Of a stretch of DNA of 53,542 nt, positions 43,258 through 51,758 are shown piece after piece; positions within the stretch are counted from its first letter, which is position 1, and every line of letters starts with the position of its first letter. Position numbers and translations under genes: made by a program. The notes beneath the pieces are model-generated. The model was given only the letters and a program-made list of their open reading frames with translations. It searched no databases and was not told the origin of the DNA. Location: NCBI GenBank assembly GCA_017415185.1, contig JAFQHZ010000034.1, positions 1-53,542 of the forward strand, read 5' to 3'. Source of the stretch: Candidatus Gastranaerophilales bacterium (GTDB lineage: Bacteria; Cyanobacteriota; Vampirovibrionia; Gastranaerophilales; Gastranaerophilaceae).

Positions 43258-45588
43258 ATGTACGGATTTAATTTTGAATTAGACGACTTTCAAAAGCTTG
43301 CCATTGAACATATTCAAAATGGCAAAAGCGTTGTTGTTTGCGCTCCAACAGGCGCAGGCAAAACTTGTATCGCCCAAAGCGCAATACATTTGGCTTTAGA
43401 AAAAGGTGAACGCATTTTTTATACAACACCCCTAAAAGCATTGTCTAATCAAAAATTTAATGATTTCTCGCACATCTATGGAGAAGATTTGGTTGGTCTT
43501 TTAACAGGCGACACAACCATAAATCGAGATGCGCAAATTGTTGTTATGACAACAGAAGTATTTAGAAATATGCTTTATGGAACAACATTTGGAGATGTTA
43601 AAGATAATCTCAACAATGTTAAATACGTTGTTTTAGACGAAGTTCACTACATGAACGACGAAGACAGAGGAACTGTTTGGGAAGAATCAATTATTTATTG
43701 CCCAACAAACATTCAAATTATAGCACTATCAGCCACAGTTCAAAACTCCGCACAACTTACAGACTGGATTAACACAGTCCATTCAAAAACAGAATTGGTT
43801 TACACAGACTTTCGCCCAGTTCCGCTAAGATTTTTCTATTATGATTCATCAAAACCAAACACAATTTTGCCTCTTTTGACTCCAGACAAAAAATTAAACA
43901 AAAAAATTAGACCAGAGAGCAAATATAAATATTTCAATAAAAAAGAAAAAATCAAAAATCCAACAACAAATATTGTTCAAGTTTTGCATGAAAAAAATAT
44001 GCTTCCTGCAATTTATTTCACATTTTCAAGAAAAAAATGCGACGAAAACGCAAGAAAATGTTTAAAACTTGAGCTTTTAACAAAAGAGGAATCTCAAGAA
44101 TTAAATCAGCTTGTTGATGAATATATCAAACTCAATCCTTATTTAGAAAACAACCCTCAAATTGATTTAATAAAACAAGGAATTGCCTCCCATCATGCAG
44201 GTTTGCTTCCAGGTTGGAAAGCGTTAGTTGAAAAATTATTCCAAAAAGGGTTAATTAAAGTCGTTTTTGCAACAGAAACACTTGCCGCAGGAATTAATAT
44301 GCCAGCTAGAACAACAATTATTAGCTCAATATCTAAAAGAACAGATAATGGACATCGAACGTTGTCTGCTAACGAATTTTTGCAAATGTCTGGTCGTGCT
44401 GGGCGTCGTGGAATGGATGAAATCGGTTATGTTGTAGTTATTGGAACACCTTTTCAAACTCCTGATGAAGTTGCGCAACTTGTTTTATCAGACGCAAATC
44501 CTCTAGAATCAAAATTTAGCCCAAGATATTCTATGGTTTTAAATTTACTGCAAAGATTTTCGCTTGAAGAAGCTCAAGAATTAATATTTAAAACATTCGG
44601 CTATTTTTCATCCACTGATAGATTAACTCCTCTTTTAAAGAAAAAAGAAGCGAGAATTGAAGAAATAAATGCTCTTCATGATTTCACTTGCAGATGGAAT
44701 TTAAACGACAACGATTTTGAAAACTATAACAAATTAAAAAATCAATTTGTTCAAATGAGAACTTTATACAAAACCTTAAAACGTCAAGCAAAAGGCAAAC
44801 ACAAAGACCCAAATCTTGCGCCTGAGGTAATTGAATTCCATCAAAAATCTCGTGAACTTCAAAAAAGAATCGAAAACTATGGTTGCAATGTTTGCAAAAT
44901 ATACAAAAAACACAAAAGATGCATAGAATTAACCGAGCGTTTTAACAAAGAATTAAGAAAAATAGACAAAGAAATCGAATTTCAAAAAGATGTTTATTGG
45001 CAAAAATTCCTTGCGCACAAGGCAATATTAGAATCAACTGGAAATTTAATTGACAATTATCCAACTGACAGAGGCAAAACCACAATGGCTTTGCGTTGCG
45101 AAAATGAATTATACCTGAGCGAAATTATTTTGTCAGGATTATTGGATAATTTAAATGTTGTCGAATTGGCTTCTGTGATATGCGCAATCATATCTGAAGA
45201 CGTTAGAAAAAGCGATGAAGAAATGGCAAAACCTTGTTGCAAGGTTGTTAGGAAAATCTTAAACCAAATTAAAGATATTAGAAGAAAAATTTTCTTGCTT
45301 GAGCGAGACAACAATATTGAAAATCCAATGCATATCAATCCTTTTTATTGTTATTTTATCGAATATTGGATTGGTGCAAATTTAAACCCTGACAACAATG
45401 CAATGGTTACTTGGGAAGAAATGTTTTCAGATAGCGAAATTTCCCAAGGGGATGTTGTAAGAACATTCAAAAGAACAATTGATGTTTTAAGACAACTTTT
45501 GATTTTAGACGGAATCCCTGAAAGCATTAAACAAAACGCTAAAGAAGCAATCAAATTAATCAACGTTGAACCAATTAATGTTGATTAA
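43258..45588 (+). CDS. Ski2-like superfamily 2 RNA helicase
   Basis: ATP-dependent helicase. Walker A APTGAGKT (29-36), PLKALSNQK (motif Ia), DEVH (127-130), LSATVQN (motif III), HHAGLLPGW, FATETLAAGINMPART (motif V), and QMSGRAGRRGMDEIG (motif VI) are in order. The C-terminal 300 residues, with KLKNQFVQMRTLYKTLKRQ coiled-coil-like helices and a winged region, resemble the arch and C-terminal part of Mtr4/Ski2 relatives found in cyanobacteria. Probable RNA processing or turnover role. The 776-aa length fits. It begins 26 bases after dut. Confidence 0.92.
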   Translation: MYGFNFELDDFQKLAIEHIQNGKSVVVCAPTGAGKTCIAQSAIHLALEKGERIFYTTPLKALSNQKFNDFSHIYGEDLVGLLTGDTTINRDAQIVVMTTEVFRNMLYGTTFGDVKDNLNNVKYVVLDEVHYMNDEDRGTVWEESIIYCPTNIQIIALSATVQNSAQLTDWINTVHSKTELVYTDFRPVPLRFFYYDSSKPNTILPLLTPDKKLNKKIRPESKYKYFNKKEKIKNPTTNIVQVLHEKNMLPAIYFTFSRKKCDENARKCLKLELLTKEESQELNQLVDEYIKLNPYLENNPQIDLIKQGIASHHAGLLPGWKALVEKLFQKGLIKVVFATETLAAGINMPARTTIISSISKRTDNGHRTLSANEFLQMSGRAGRRGMDEIGYVVVIGTPFQTPDEVAQLVLSDANPLESKFSPRYSMVLNLLQRFSLEEAQELIFKTFGYFSSTDRLTPLLKKKEARIEEINALHDFTCRWNLNDNDFENYNKLKNQFVQMRTLYKTLKRQAKGKHKDPNLAPEVIEFHQKSRELQKRIENYGCNVCKIYKKHKRCIELTERFNKELRKIDKEIEFQKDVYWQKFLAHKAILESTGNLIDNYPTDRGKTTMALRCENELYLSEIILSGLLDNLNVVELASVICAIISEDVRKSDEEMAKPCCKVVRKILNQIKDIRRKIFLLERDNNIENPMHINPFYCYFIEYWIGANLNPDNNAMVTWEEMFSDSEISQGDVVRTFKRTIDVLRQLLILDGIPESIKQNAKEAIKLINVEPINVD

Positions 45589-45794
45589 AAAGCGTAAGCC
45601 GGTGCGCAAACGAGCTTTCGTTGAGAAAGCGAGTTGAGCAGTCGAATGCGGCGTAGGATAATTAAGCAATTGAGCGACAACAAAGTGATAGCGAAACTTG
45701 CGAAATACCCACAGCCGCAAAAGCGTAAGCCGGTGCGCAAACGAGCTTTCGTTGAGAAAGCGAGTTGAGCAGTCGAATGCGGCGTAGGATAATT
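45588..45794. repeat. Duplicated 76-bp G+C-rich intergenic element
   Basis: Positions 45588-45663 and 45719-45794 are identical over 76 bases and continue with one mismatch for 8 more. Each contains a GCTTTC-GTTGA-GAAAGC hairpin and GCCGGTGCGC. The first copy begins at the helicase stop codon, the second ends at the stop of the convergent YqeG-like gene. The unit is G+C-richer than flanking genes. The reverse complement shares CAACTCGCTTTC with the element at 35-116. No credible ORF is present. Confidence 0.85.
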
Positions 45795-45801
45795 GAGCAA
45801 T

Positions 45802-46281
45802 TTATCTTTTAATTGTCAATCTTTCTAAAAATCTTGCAAAACGAACGATAAAACTTTCTTCATCTTTTGAAATCGAATCAACCAAAATCGTAGTCATGCC
45901 AGCTCTTTCGCCACCAAAAATATCACTTAAGGGCCTATCTCCAATCATTGCAACAGTGTTTGGAACAAGCTCCAAATCTTTACAAGCTTTCAACAAAACT
46001 CTTGGGTTTGGTTTTGCAGCGTGGCTATAAATCGGAATATCGATTTGAGATTTTGCTTGTGCAATATATTCCTTATTTTTATTATTTGTGATTATTGCGA
46101 GTTTAAAATTAGCCTTTAAGTCATTTAAAAATTGAATTGTTTGAAAAGAGAATTTTCCGCTTTTTGATTTCATTAAAGTTGAGTCCAAATCAAAAAACAA
46201 TCCTTTTATTCCTGAATCTTTCAATTCAGCCAAATCCATATCATAAATTGATTCAATATTATAATTAGGCTCAAAAAGCAT
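45802..46281 (-). CDS. HAD-family phosphatase, YqeG-like
   Basis: 159 residues of HAD superfamily subclass IIIA. The catalytic loop is DLDST (31-35, in GLFFDLDSTLM), the Thr/Asn motif is IITNN, the Lys is in AAKPNPRVL (K90), and GDRPLSD (114-120) holds the metal acids. YqeG proteins are widespread in Gram-positives and cyanobacteria, and the plastid and fungal relatives act on phosphatidylglycerophosphate. Substrate here not shown. It starts immediately after the U32 protein stop and is translationally linked to it. Confidence 0.9.
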   Translation of the reverse strand: MLFEPNYNIESIYDMDLAELKDSGIKGLFFDLDSTLMKSKSGKFSFQTIQFLNDLKANFKLAIITNNKNKEYIAQAKSQIDIPIYSHAAKPNPRVLLKACKDLELVPNTVAMIGDRPLSDIFGGERAGMTTILVDSISKDEESFIVRFARFLERLTIKR

Positions 46282-47511
46282 TTAATTAAACTCCTTCATT
46301 CCTTTTGTTCTAATTAGCGCAAAATCCGCTTCTTTTTTCCATTCGTCGTTATTTGATTCAAATGTTAAATTAATTTCATCATTAGTGTTTGCAACATCCA
46401 CTTCGCCTTTTTTATTGTGGTCAATTTTAACAACACGAGCCAATGTTGCATAATTTGGCGTAATAATTTCAATTTCGTCATTCAACAAAACTTTATTTTT
46501 TATTAGAAATTCATATTGATTTTCACCAATTTGTTTTTGACAAATTCCCAAAAAATCCGCCCCAGCAAGCCCTTTGGAAATATCATAAGAATAGCTTGTT
46601 GAATTATTATCCCCCAAGAAAAATCCTTCGGTATATCCACGATTGCCAACTTTTTTCAATTCTTCAAAAGCAATATCAGGATTCAATTTTCCATCGATTA
46701 CCTGACGATATGTCTTAGCCACAGCAGAAACATAATACAGACTTTTTGTTCTTCCTTCGATTTTGAATGAATCAATTCCCAAATTGCAAAGCTCTTTAAT
46801 GTGTTGAACAAGGCATAAATCCTTTGTAGACATTATATGAGAACCTTTGTCGTCTTGAACAATCTCAAAATATTCGTTTGGTCTTGTTTCTTCAAGAAGT
46901 TTATAGCTCCATCTGCAAGCTTGAGCGCAATTTCCTTGGTTTGCTTGACGCTCGCCTTTAGTCATATAATCAGACAGCAAGCAACGCCCAGAATAGCCCA
47001 TACACTGCGCCCCATGGATAAACATTTCAAGCTCCATATCAGGACAATTTTTTCTTATTTTTTCAATTTGCCTATAAGAAAGCTCTCGAGCTAAAACCAC
47101 ACGAGTTGCCCCTAAATCTTGCCAGAATTTTACCGTTTGCGAATTCAAAATGTTGGTTTGAGTAGAAATATGCATTTCCATATCAGGAATTGCATTTTTA
47201 ATTGTTCTATATATACCAAAATCGCTAACAATTAACGCATGAGGCTTTGCTTGCGCAATAACATCAATTGTTTGATGAAGTTTTTCGATATCTTTATCAT
47301 AAGCAAAGATATTTAAAGTACAATAAACTTTTTTATTAAGCGAATTTGCAATATCAACCGCAGTTTTAAGGTTTGTTTCGTCAATCAATTCGCCTTTTCT
47401 TAAAGCTCGAAGCGAAAAATCAACAAGCCCAAGATACACAGCATCCGCCCCATAAGCAAATGCATATTTCATTTTTTCAATACTACCAGCCGGCATTAAT
47501 AATTCATTCAT
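46282..47511 (-). CDS. trhP: U32 family protein, TrhP/YegQ-like tRNA hydroxylation factor
   Basis: 409 residues of the peptidase U32 family. ELLMPAGSIEKMKYAFAYGADAVYLG is the family N-terminus (of which LLMPAGSIEKMKYAF is the core), STQTNILNSQTVKFW follows, and the signature region EMFIHGAQCMGYSGRCLLSD contains cysteines expected to bind iron-sulfur, with two more in GNCAQACRW. E. coli TrhP is needed for 5-hydroxyuridine formation in tRNA anticodons, so this is now thought to be an RNA modification factor, not a protease. The related collagenase-like members cannot be excluded. Upstream of the YqeG-like gene. Confidence 0.82.
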   Translation of the reverse strand: MNELLMPAGSIEKMKYAFAYGADAVYLGLVDFSLRALRKGELIDETNLKTAVDIANSLNKKVYCTLNIFAYDKDIEKLHQTIDVIAQAKPHALIVSDFGIYRTIKNAIPDMEMHISTQTNILNSQTVKFWQDLGATRVVLARELSYRQIEKIRKNCPDMELEMFIHGAQCMGYSGRCLLSDYMTKGERQANQGNCAQACRWSYKLLEETRPNEYFEIVQDDKGSHIMSTKDLCLVQHIKELCNLGIDSFKIEGRTKSLYYVSAVAKTYRQVIDGKLNPDIAFEELKKVGNRGYTEGFFLGDNNSTSYSYDISKGLAGADFLGICQKQIGENQYEFLIKNKVLLNDEIEIITPNYATLARVVKIDHNKKGEVDVANTNDEINLTFESNNDEWKKEADFALIRTKGMKEFN

Positions 47512-47563
47512 AGCTCAATTTTAACATAAACCATGGTAAAATTATCGATAAAAGGAGTTAAAA

Positions 47564-48595
47564 ATGAAAAAATTATTACTTTCAACTTTATGCGCAATTT
47601 TATTAAGCGGATGCGCAATGTGTGCCAATTCAAAATTAGATATTTTAACTTTGTTTTCAACAAAATCTTGTTGCGCAAACAAAGCTTGGGTTGGAACATT
47701 TCAACTTGTATGGAATGATATGAAAAACAATATCATTAAACACGACGTTAAATTTGTTGGAGAAAAACCAACAAAAGAACTTATTGGCTTAAATTCAGAA
47801 GAATTTAATTCAAAAATGCTAAACGAATCAAGCTATTACACAAGTTGGGGCAAAACCGCACCAGCTGAAAAAATAAAAATCAAAGAAGCAGTCGCAAAAA
47901 AATTCAACGAAAAATCAGAAATCCTAGACTCGCTTGATTGGTCAGAAGGAATTGGAAAATATTATGCTTATGCAATGCTAAAAAAAGAATTTGAATTCCC
48001 AGAAGAATTCGATAAACTTGAAAAAGCAAAATTCAACAACAAAGGCGAATTTGAATTTTTCGGAATAAAAGATTCTTCTAAAGAAATTTTAGACGAAAAC
48101 GTTAAAGTTTTATTCTACAACAACAAAAACGACTATGCTATTCAACTTTTAACAACAAATAATGACATTGTTTATCTTTACAGAACAAATTCAAATGCAC
48201 CATTTAACAAATTATATGAAAAAATGATTGCAAAAACAGGAAAATACGAAGGTGAAAGAGAATTCAATTTAATCGACACTCTTAAAGTTCCAAATTTAAA
48301 AATTAACGACAAAAGAAATTATCCAACATTAACAAACAAAAAAATCGAAGGAACTGAAATATATTTTTCACAAGCCCTTGAAACAATACAGCTCGAACTT
48401 AATAACAAAGGCGGAAAAGTAAAATCTGAAGCGATTTTGATGACAAAAAATTGCGTAATTGCACCAATGACAAAAGAGCCAACTCCAAGACATTTCAATT
48501 TTGATAAAACATTTGCAATGTTTTTAGTTGACGCAGGAAAAGAAAATCCATATCTAGCTTTAAGAGTTAAAGATTTAAATGAATTTCAAAAATAG
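47564..48595 (+). CDS. Serpin-like lipoprotein
   Basis: 343 residues with a lipoprotein signal: MKKLLLSTLCAILLSGCAM, lipobox LSG with acylated C17. The body looks like a divergent serpin. Residues about 255-343 follow the serpin order: LKVPNLKIND (as in VxVPKFKI), FSQALETIQLELNNKGGKVKSE (hinge-like E-x-G), then FNFDKTFAMFL (311-321), which fits the serpin signature at 10 of 11 positions, and LALRVKDL (as FMGRV). The N-terminal serpin helices are not obvious. It may inhibit host or rival proteases, or have lost inhibition. Ends in a bidirectional terminator region. Confidence 0.55.
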   Translation: MKKLLLSTLCAILLSGCAMCANSKLDILTLFSTKSCCANKAWVGTFQLVWNDMKNNIIKHDVKFVGEKPTKELIGLNSEEFNSKMLNESSYYTSWGKTAPAEKIKIKEAVAKKFNEKSEILDSLDWSEGIGKYYAYAMLKKEFEFPEEFDKLEKAKFNNKGEFEFFGIKDSSKEILDENVKVLFYNNKNDYAIQLLTTNNDIVYLYRTNSNAPFNKLYEKMIAKTGKYEGEREFNLIDTLKVPNLKINDKRNYPTLTNKKIEGTEIYFSQALETIQLELNNKGGKVKSEAILMTKNCVIAPMTKEPTPRHFNFDKTFAMFLVDAGKENPYLALRVKDLNEFQK

Positions 48596-48606
48596 TGTTA
48601 TAAATA

Positions 48607-48652
48607 TCCACGAACGGGAATTATAATAATACCACCCAGTATCGTTCGTGGA
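48607..48652. repeat. Inverted repeat TCCACGAACG/CGTTCGTGGA
   Basis: A perfect 10-bp inverted repeat (48607-48616 and 48643-48652) around a 26-base spacer, directly after the serpin-like gene. Its G+C-rich stem is unlike the T-tailed terminators of this window. The real terminator lies further on at 48706. It may be an operator, RNA stability stem or part of the small-repeat family. Confidence 0.5.
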
Positions 48653-48705
48653 GATAAATGCCCATGACTGCTGGCGTGTGACGATTAATTGTTTAATCTA
48701 TGATT

Positions 48706-48729
48706 AAAAGCTCCTTTAAAGGAGCTTTT
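48706..48729. terminator. Bidirectional terminator
   Basis: AAAAGCTCCTTTAAAGGAGCTTTT is summarised as AAAAGCTCC, TTTAAA, GGAGCTTTT: a perfect palindrome with A and T tracts. It serves the serpin-like gene on the plus strand and the SH3-like gene on the minus strand. Confidence 0.88.
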
Positions 48730-48736
48730 TAAATGT

Positions 48737-49393
48737 TTAAAATTTTACAAAAAGCTTTAATTTTCCATCGCTTCCACGAAAATTAATCCAACCAGTTTTC
48801 ATTTGGTTTTGAAAATCAACAGCTTTAATTAAAATCCAATTTCCACGAATCAACCAAGGAGTAATCACTTTTGGCATGTCCAAAGAACCAGTTGAATTTG
48901 TTTGCTTAACAGGAGCAGCATATAAAACCTTGTCTGTTTTTTGCAAATCTTTGAACAAATAAAGTCCATATTTTTTCCCAAATTTATCAAAAAACTCAGA
49001 CAATGTGTAATATTTATTTTTTTCGTCCTCAACCCAACCGCAAACTGGCATTTCGCTTTGATTAAAACAAACCAAATTCCAACCCTCAGTTGAATCCAAA
49101 GTTGTTAAAAAAGCTATTTTTTTAGATTTTGAATATGCAGCAAAAACTTCGTCAATTTCGCATTTTTGAGCGTTTTTTTCACAAATTGTCTTTTCTTCTT
49201 TAAAATTAAAATGCAAAGTTTCCAATATTTCACCTTCAAGATTTGGCTCTCTTCTCATTACAAGAGGGCTTTTAACTTCGCTAAACCCAACGCCGCTTCT
49301 TCTAAGAGAATTTATATAATACGGCAAAACATCAGCATTTGCAGCCAAATAAAGATTAAAAAATATCAAAAATGTTAAAATAATTTTTTTCAT
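48737..49393 (-). CDS. Secreted SH3-like domain protein
   Basis: 218 residues. A signal peptide MKKIILTFLIFFNLYLAANA is followed by a periplasmic region. SPLVMRREPNLEGEILETL resembles bacterial SH3 repeats (x-L-x-x-R-x-x-P-x-x-x-x-x-x-x-x-L), and GWVEDEKNKYY and GWINFRGSDGKL could end two SH3-like units. Such domains bind peptidoglycan or associated proteins. The ATG at 49393 begins the signal peptide; the frame upstream overlaps the end of hisH. It is the last gene after the aminotransferase and hisH. Confidence 0.65.
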   Translation of the reverse strand: MKKIILTFLIFFNLYLAANADVLPYYINSLRRSGVGFSEVKSPLVMRREPNLEGEILETLHFNFKEEKTICEKNAQKCEIDEVFAAYSKSKKIAFLTTLDSTEGWNLVCFNQSEMPVCGWVEDEKNKYYTLSEFFDKFGKKYGLYLFKDLQKTDKVLYAAPVKQTNSTGSLDMPKVITPWLIRGNWILIKAVDFQNQMKTGWINFRGSDGKLKLFVKF

Positions 49394-49395
49394 AT

Positions 49396-50001
49396 TTATA
49401 ATTCTAACCATTTTTTAAAGAAATTAATACCCGCATTTGAACTTTTTTCAGGATGAAATTGCACTGCACAAAGATTATCTTTTTGAATAGATGAACAAAA
49501 TTCAATTTCGTAATTTGTTTTTGAAGAAACAATTGTTTTATCAAGCGGCTCAACATAATATGAATTAACAAAATAAAAATAGTCATCACTCAAATAAGAA
49601 TTATTTGTCGTAGTTTGAATTTTATTCCAACCAACTTGAGGAATTTTTCCTGTTTTGAATTTTTTAACTTCGCCCTTAATTATCCCCAAACCTTCGATAT
49701 TTGGTGCTTCTTCGCTTTTTTCAAAAAGAATTTGAAGCCCAAGACAAATTCCCAAAAAATCAATTCCACTATTAATTGAGGTTTTGATTGTGTCAATCAA
49801 GCCCGAGCGCTCAAGATTATCCATCGCTTGGGCAAAATGACCTTGTCCTGGGAAAAGAAGTTTTTTTGCAGACAAAATATCTTCTTTTTTATTCGACAAA
49901 ATATATTCACAGCCCAAATACGAAAGCATATTTCCAAGGCTTTTAATGTTTCCTGAATTATAATCAATTATTACAATTTTATTTTTCAAATTGAAATCCA
50001 T
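49396..50001 (-). CDS. hisH: Imidazole glycerol phosphate synthase glutaminase subunit HisH
   Basis: Class I glutamine amidotransferase that feeds ammonia to HisF in histidine synthesis. VIIDYNSGNIKSLGNML is the HisH N-terminus, LFPGQGHFAQAM follows, the nucleophile is C86 in GICLGLQIL, and H183/E185 in QFHPEKS complete the triad. The length of 201 aa is typical. hisF is not in the window, so a role with another synthase (as in HisH-like proteins of surface-sugar pathways) remains possible. It overlaps the aminotransferase end by about 23 bases. Confidence 0.85.
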   Translation of the reverse strand: MDFNLKNKIVIIDYNSGNIKSLGNMLSYLGCEYILSNKKEDILSAKKLLFPGQGHFAQAMDNLERSGLIDTIKTSINSGIDFLGICLGLQILFEKSEEAPNIEGLGIIKGEVKKFKTGKIPQVGWNKIQTTTNNSYLSDDYFYFVNSYYVEPLDKTIVSSKTNYEIEFCSSIQKDNLCAVQFHPEKSSNAGINFFKKWLEL

Positions 50002-51220
50002 CAATTTCCATACGTTTTACAACTTCGCTTAAACTTTCGTCGCTAGCTACAACAGAAATTCTTATGTAACGAGTTGCGTCTTTATCAAAAGCAGTTCCAG
50101 GAACAACAACAATTCCTGAAGTTTCTAATAAATCGGAGGCAAATTCTTCGCAATCTTTATATCGAGCAGGAATTTCAAGCCACAAATAAAAAGTTGCTTT
50201 TGGCATTTGAACATTATAACCAAGAGAATTTAAACCATTCACAAACTTTTGAATTTTGTTTTTAAATTTAATATTTTGTGAATCGATATATTCCCAGCCT
50301 TCGCTTGACTCCAATAAATCTGCACCAATATATTGAAGAACCTTAAAAATACCCGTATCAACAGTTGATTTCATTCTTGATAACATTGTTACTGCAAGTT
50401 CGTTTCCACAAGCCCAACCCAAACGCCAGCCAGTCATCGCATAGCTTTTTGAAAAACTATACATTTCAATACAGCAATCACGAGCGCCTTTGCATTCAAG
50501 CGCAGAATGCGGTTTATATTCTTCATCAAAATACATTTCGCAATATGCATTATCAGAAATTAGAAGAATATTATGTTTATTACAAAAATCAACACAATGT
50601 TGCAAATATTCAAAACTACAAGTGCAACCAAGAGGATTATTTGGATAATTTATTATTAAGGCTTTGATTTTAGAGGGGTTATTGCCTTCTTTGATAAATT
50701 GAGCCAAAACATCATCCAAATTTGGTTGAAAATTTGTTTCTTTGGTTAATTTAATACCATAAGCTCTTCCTTTTGCAATCTTAATCATTTGAGAATAAGA
50801 AGCATAACCAGGCTCTGGAACAAAAATGATATCTTGTTCTTTTTCCTCATCGTTTGGATTGATTAAAGCTCTAACCAAATTTGACAAACCTTCTTTTGAG
50901 CCAATCAAAGAAACTGCTTCTTTTTTTGGATTAATTTCAACATTAAAACGTTCTTTCATATATGTTGAAACCGCTTCAAGATATCTAGCCTCTCCTTTTG
51001 GCGTTGAATAAGTATGAAGTGAATCTTGGTTCATATATTCGTTTGCTTTTAAAATTGCAAACTCTGGAACTCTATCCACAGGCGCACCCATTGAAAGCGC
51101 AATTGGCGCTCTATTCTTGCTTTTAAGCATTGGCGTTAATTCATTTTGGTGTGCCTTAATTTCAAACATGATATAATTTTTCATATTTTGAATGTCGTTG
51201 TTAAATAATGTTTTTTCCAT
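49979..51220 (-). CDS. PLP-dependent class I aminotransferase
   Basis: 413 residues, fold type I. HTYSTPKGEARYLEAVSTYM is the substrate-domain start, INYPNNPLGCTCS the N-P-x-x-P motif, SDNAYCEMYFD the cofactor Asp/Tyr region, and SFSKSYAMTGWRLGWACG contains the Schiff-base Lys. RYIRISVV at the end gives the carboxylate-binding Arg. It may be an aspartate or LL-diaminopimelate aminotransferase; linkage with hisH would also suit histidinol-phosphate, but sequence does not decide. GAGGTAAGT before ATG 51220 sets the start. Confidence 0.85.
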   Translation of the reverse strand: MEKTLFNNDIQNMKNYIMFEIKAHQNELTPMLKSKNRAPIALSMGAPVDRVPEFAILKANEYMNQDSLHTYSTPKGEARYLEAVSTYMKERFNVEINPKKEAVSLIGSKEGLSNLVRALINPNDEEKEQDIIFVPEPGYASYSQMIKIAKGRAYGIKLTKETNFQPNLDDVLAQFIKEGNNPSKIKALIINYPNNPLGCTCSFEYLQHCVDFCNKHNILLISDNAYCEMYFDEEYKPHSALECKGARDCCIEMYSFSKSYAMTGWRLGWACGNELAVTMLSRMKSTVDTGIFKVLQYIGADLLESSEGWEYIDSQNIKFKNKIQKFVNGLNSLGYNVQMPKATFYLWLEIPARYKDCEEFASDLLETSGIVVVPGTAFDKDATRYIRISVVASDESLSEVVKRMEIDGFQFEK

Positions 51221-51380
51221 ACTTACCTCAGCTTTTACAGGTTTATTATACAATAATTTGTCATAAAAATTAAGTAAATTAATTTAACTTTTAACATTTA
51301 GCGGTTTTAAAAAAGCAAAAAATAGGGTACAATATATATATGCGAGATGGAGATTATCTGCGCTAGAAACGGAGAAAACT

Positions 51381-51731
51381 ATGCATATTCACGTTAATGG
51401 ACGTAACATTGAAATCACAGATGCGATTAAAGCTTACGTCAAAGAAAAAGCTGGCAAAGTTGTTGCTCATTACGAACAAATCGACTCAATTGACGCAATT
51501 TTATCAGTAATTAAAAACCCCTCCGTTAGTGACTCTCATATTGCCGAGATTAACTGTAAAATAGGTGGTGAAACTATTCGAGTAGAAGAAAAAGCAGAAA
51601 GCATGTATGCTTCTATTGACCTTGTTTGCGACAAACTCGATAGACAAGTTAAAAAATTCAAAGAAAAAGGACTATCAAAATCAAAAAATGAATCAATCAG
51701 AACAACCCAACACGAAGAGGTTGAAGCATAA
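51381..51731 (+). CDS. hpf: Ribosome hibernation promoting factor (RaiA/HPF, short form)
   Basis: Binds the 30S decoding region in stationary phase and protects idle ribosomes. HIHVNGRNIEITDAIKAYVKEKAGKV is the HPF N-terminus (core VNGRNIEITDAI), followed by AEINCKIGGETIRVEEKAESMYASIDLVCDKLDRQVKKFK, of which SMYASIDLVCDKLDRQ is the family helix. At 116 aa it is the short type without the C-terminal dimerisation domain. GGAG precedes the ATG. A TACAATAT -10-like box lies near 51330. A strong terminator follows. Confidence 0.93.
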   Translation: MHIHVNGRNIEITDAIKAYVKEKAGKVVAHYEQIDSIDAILSVIKNPSVSDSHIAEINCKIGGETIRVEEKAESMYASIDLVCDKLDRQVKKFKEKGLSKSKNESIRTTQHEEVEA

Positions 51732-51733
51732 TT

Positions 51734-51758
51734 AAAAGGGGCATATCGCCCCTTTTTT
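51734..51758 (+). terminator. Terminator after hpf
   Basis: AAAAGGGGC, loop ATATC, GCCCCTTTTTT. It lies at the convergent junction with waaA and may stop both transcripts. Confidence 0.9.

Noticed and set aside
45588-45794. CRISPR array
   Set aside because: Only two repeat units of 76 bp with one spacer of about 55 bp, no cas genes; better explained as a duplicated intergenic element.
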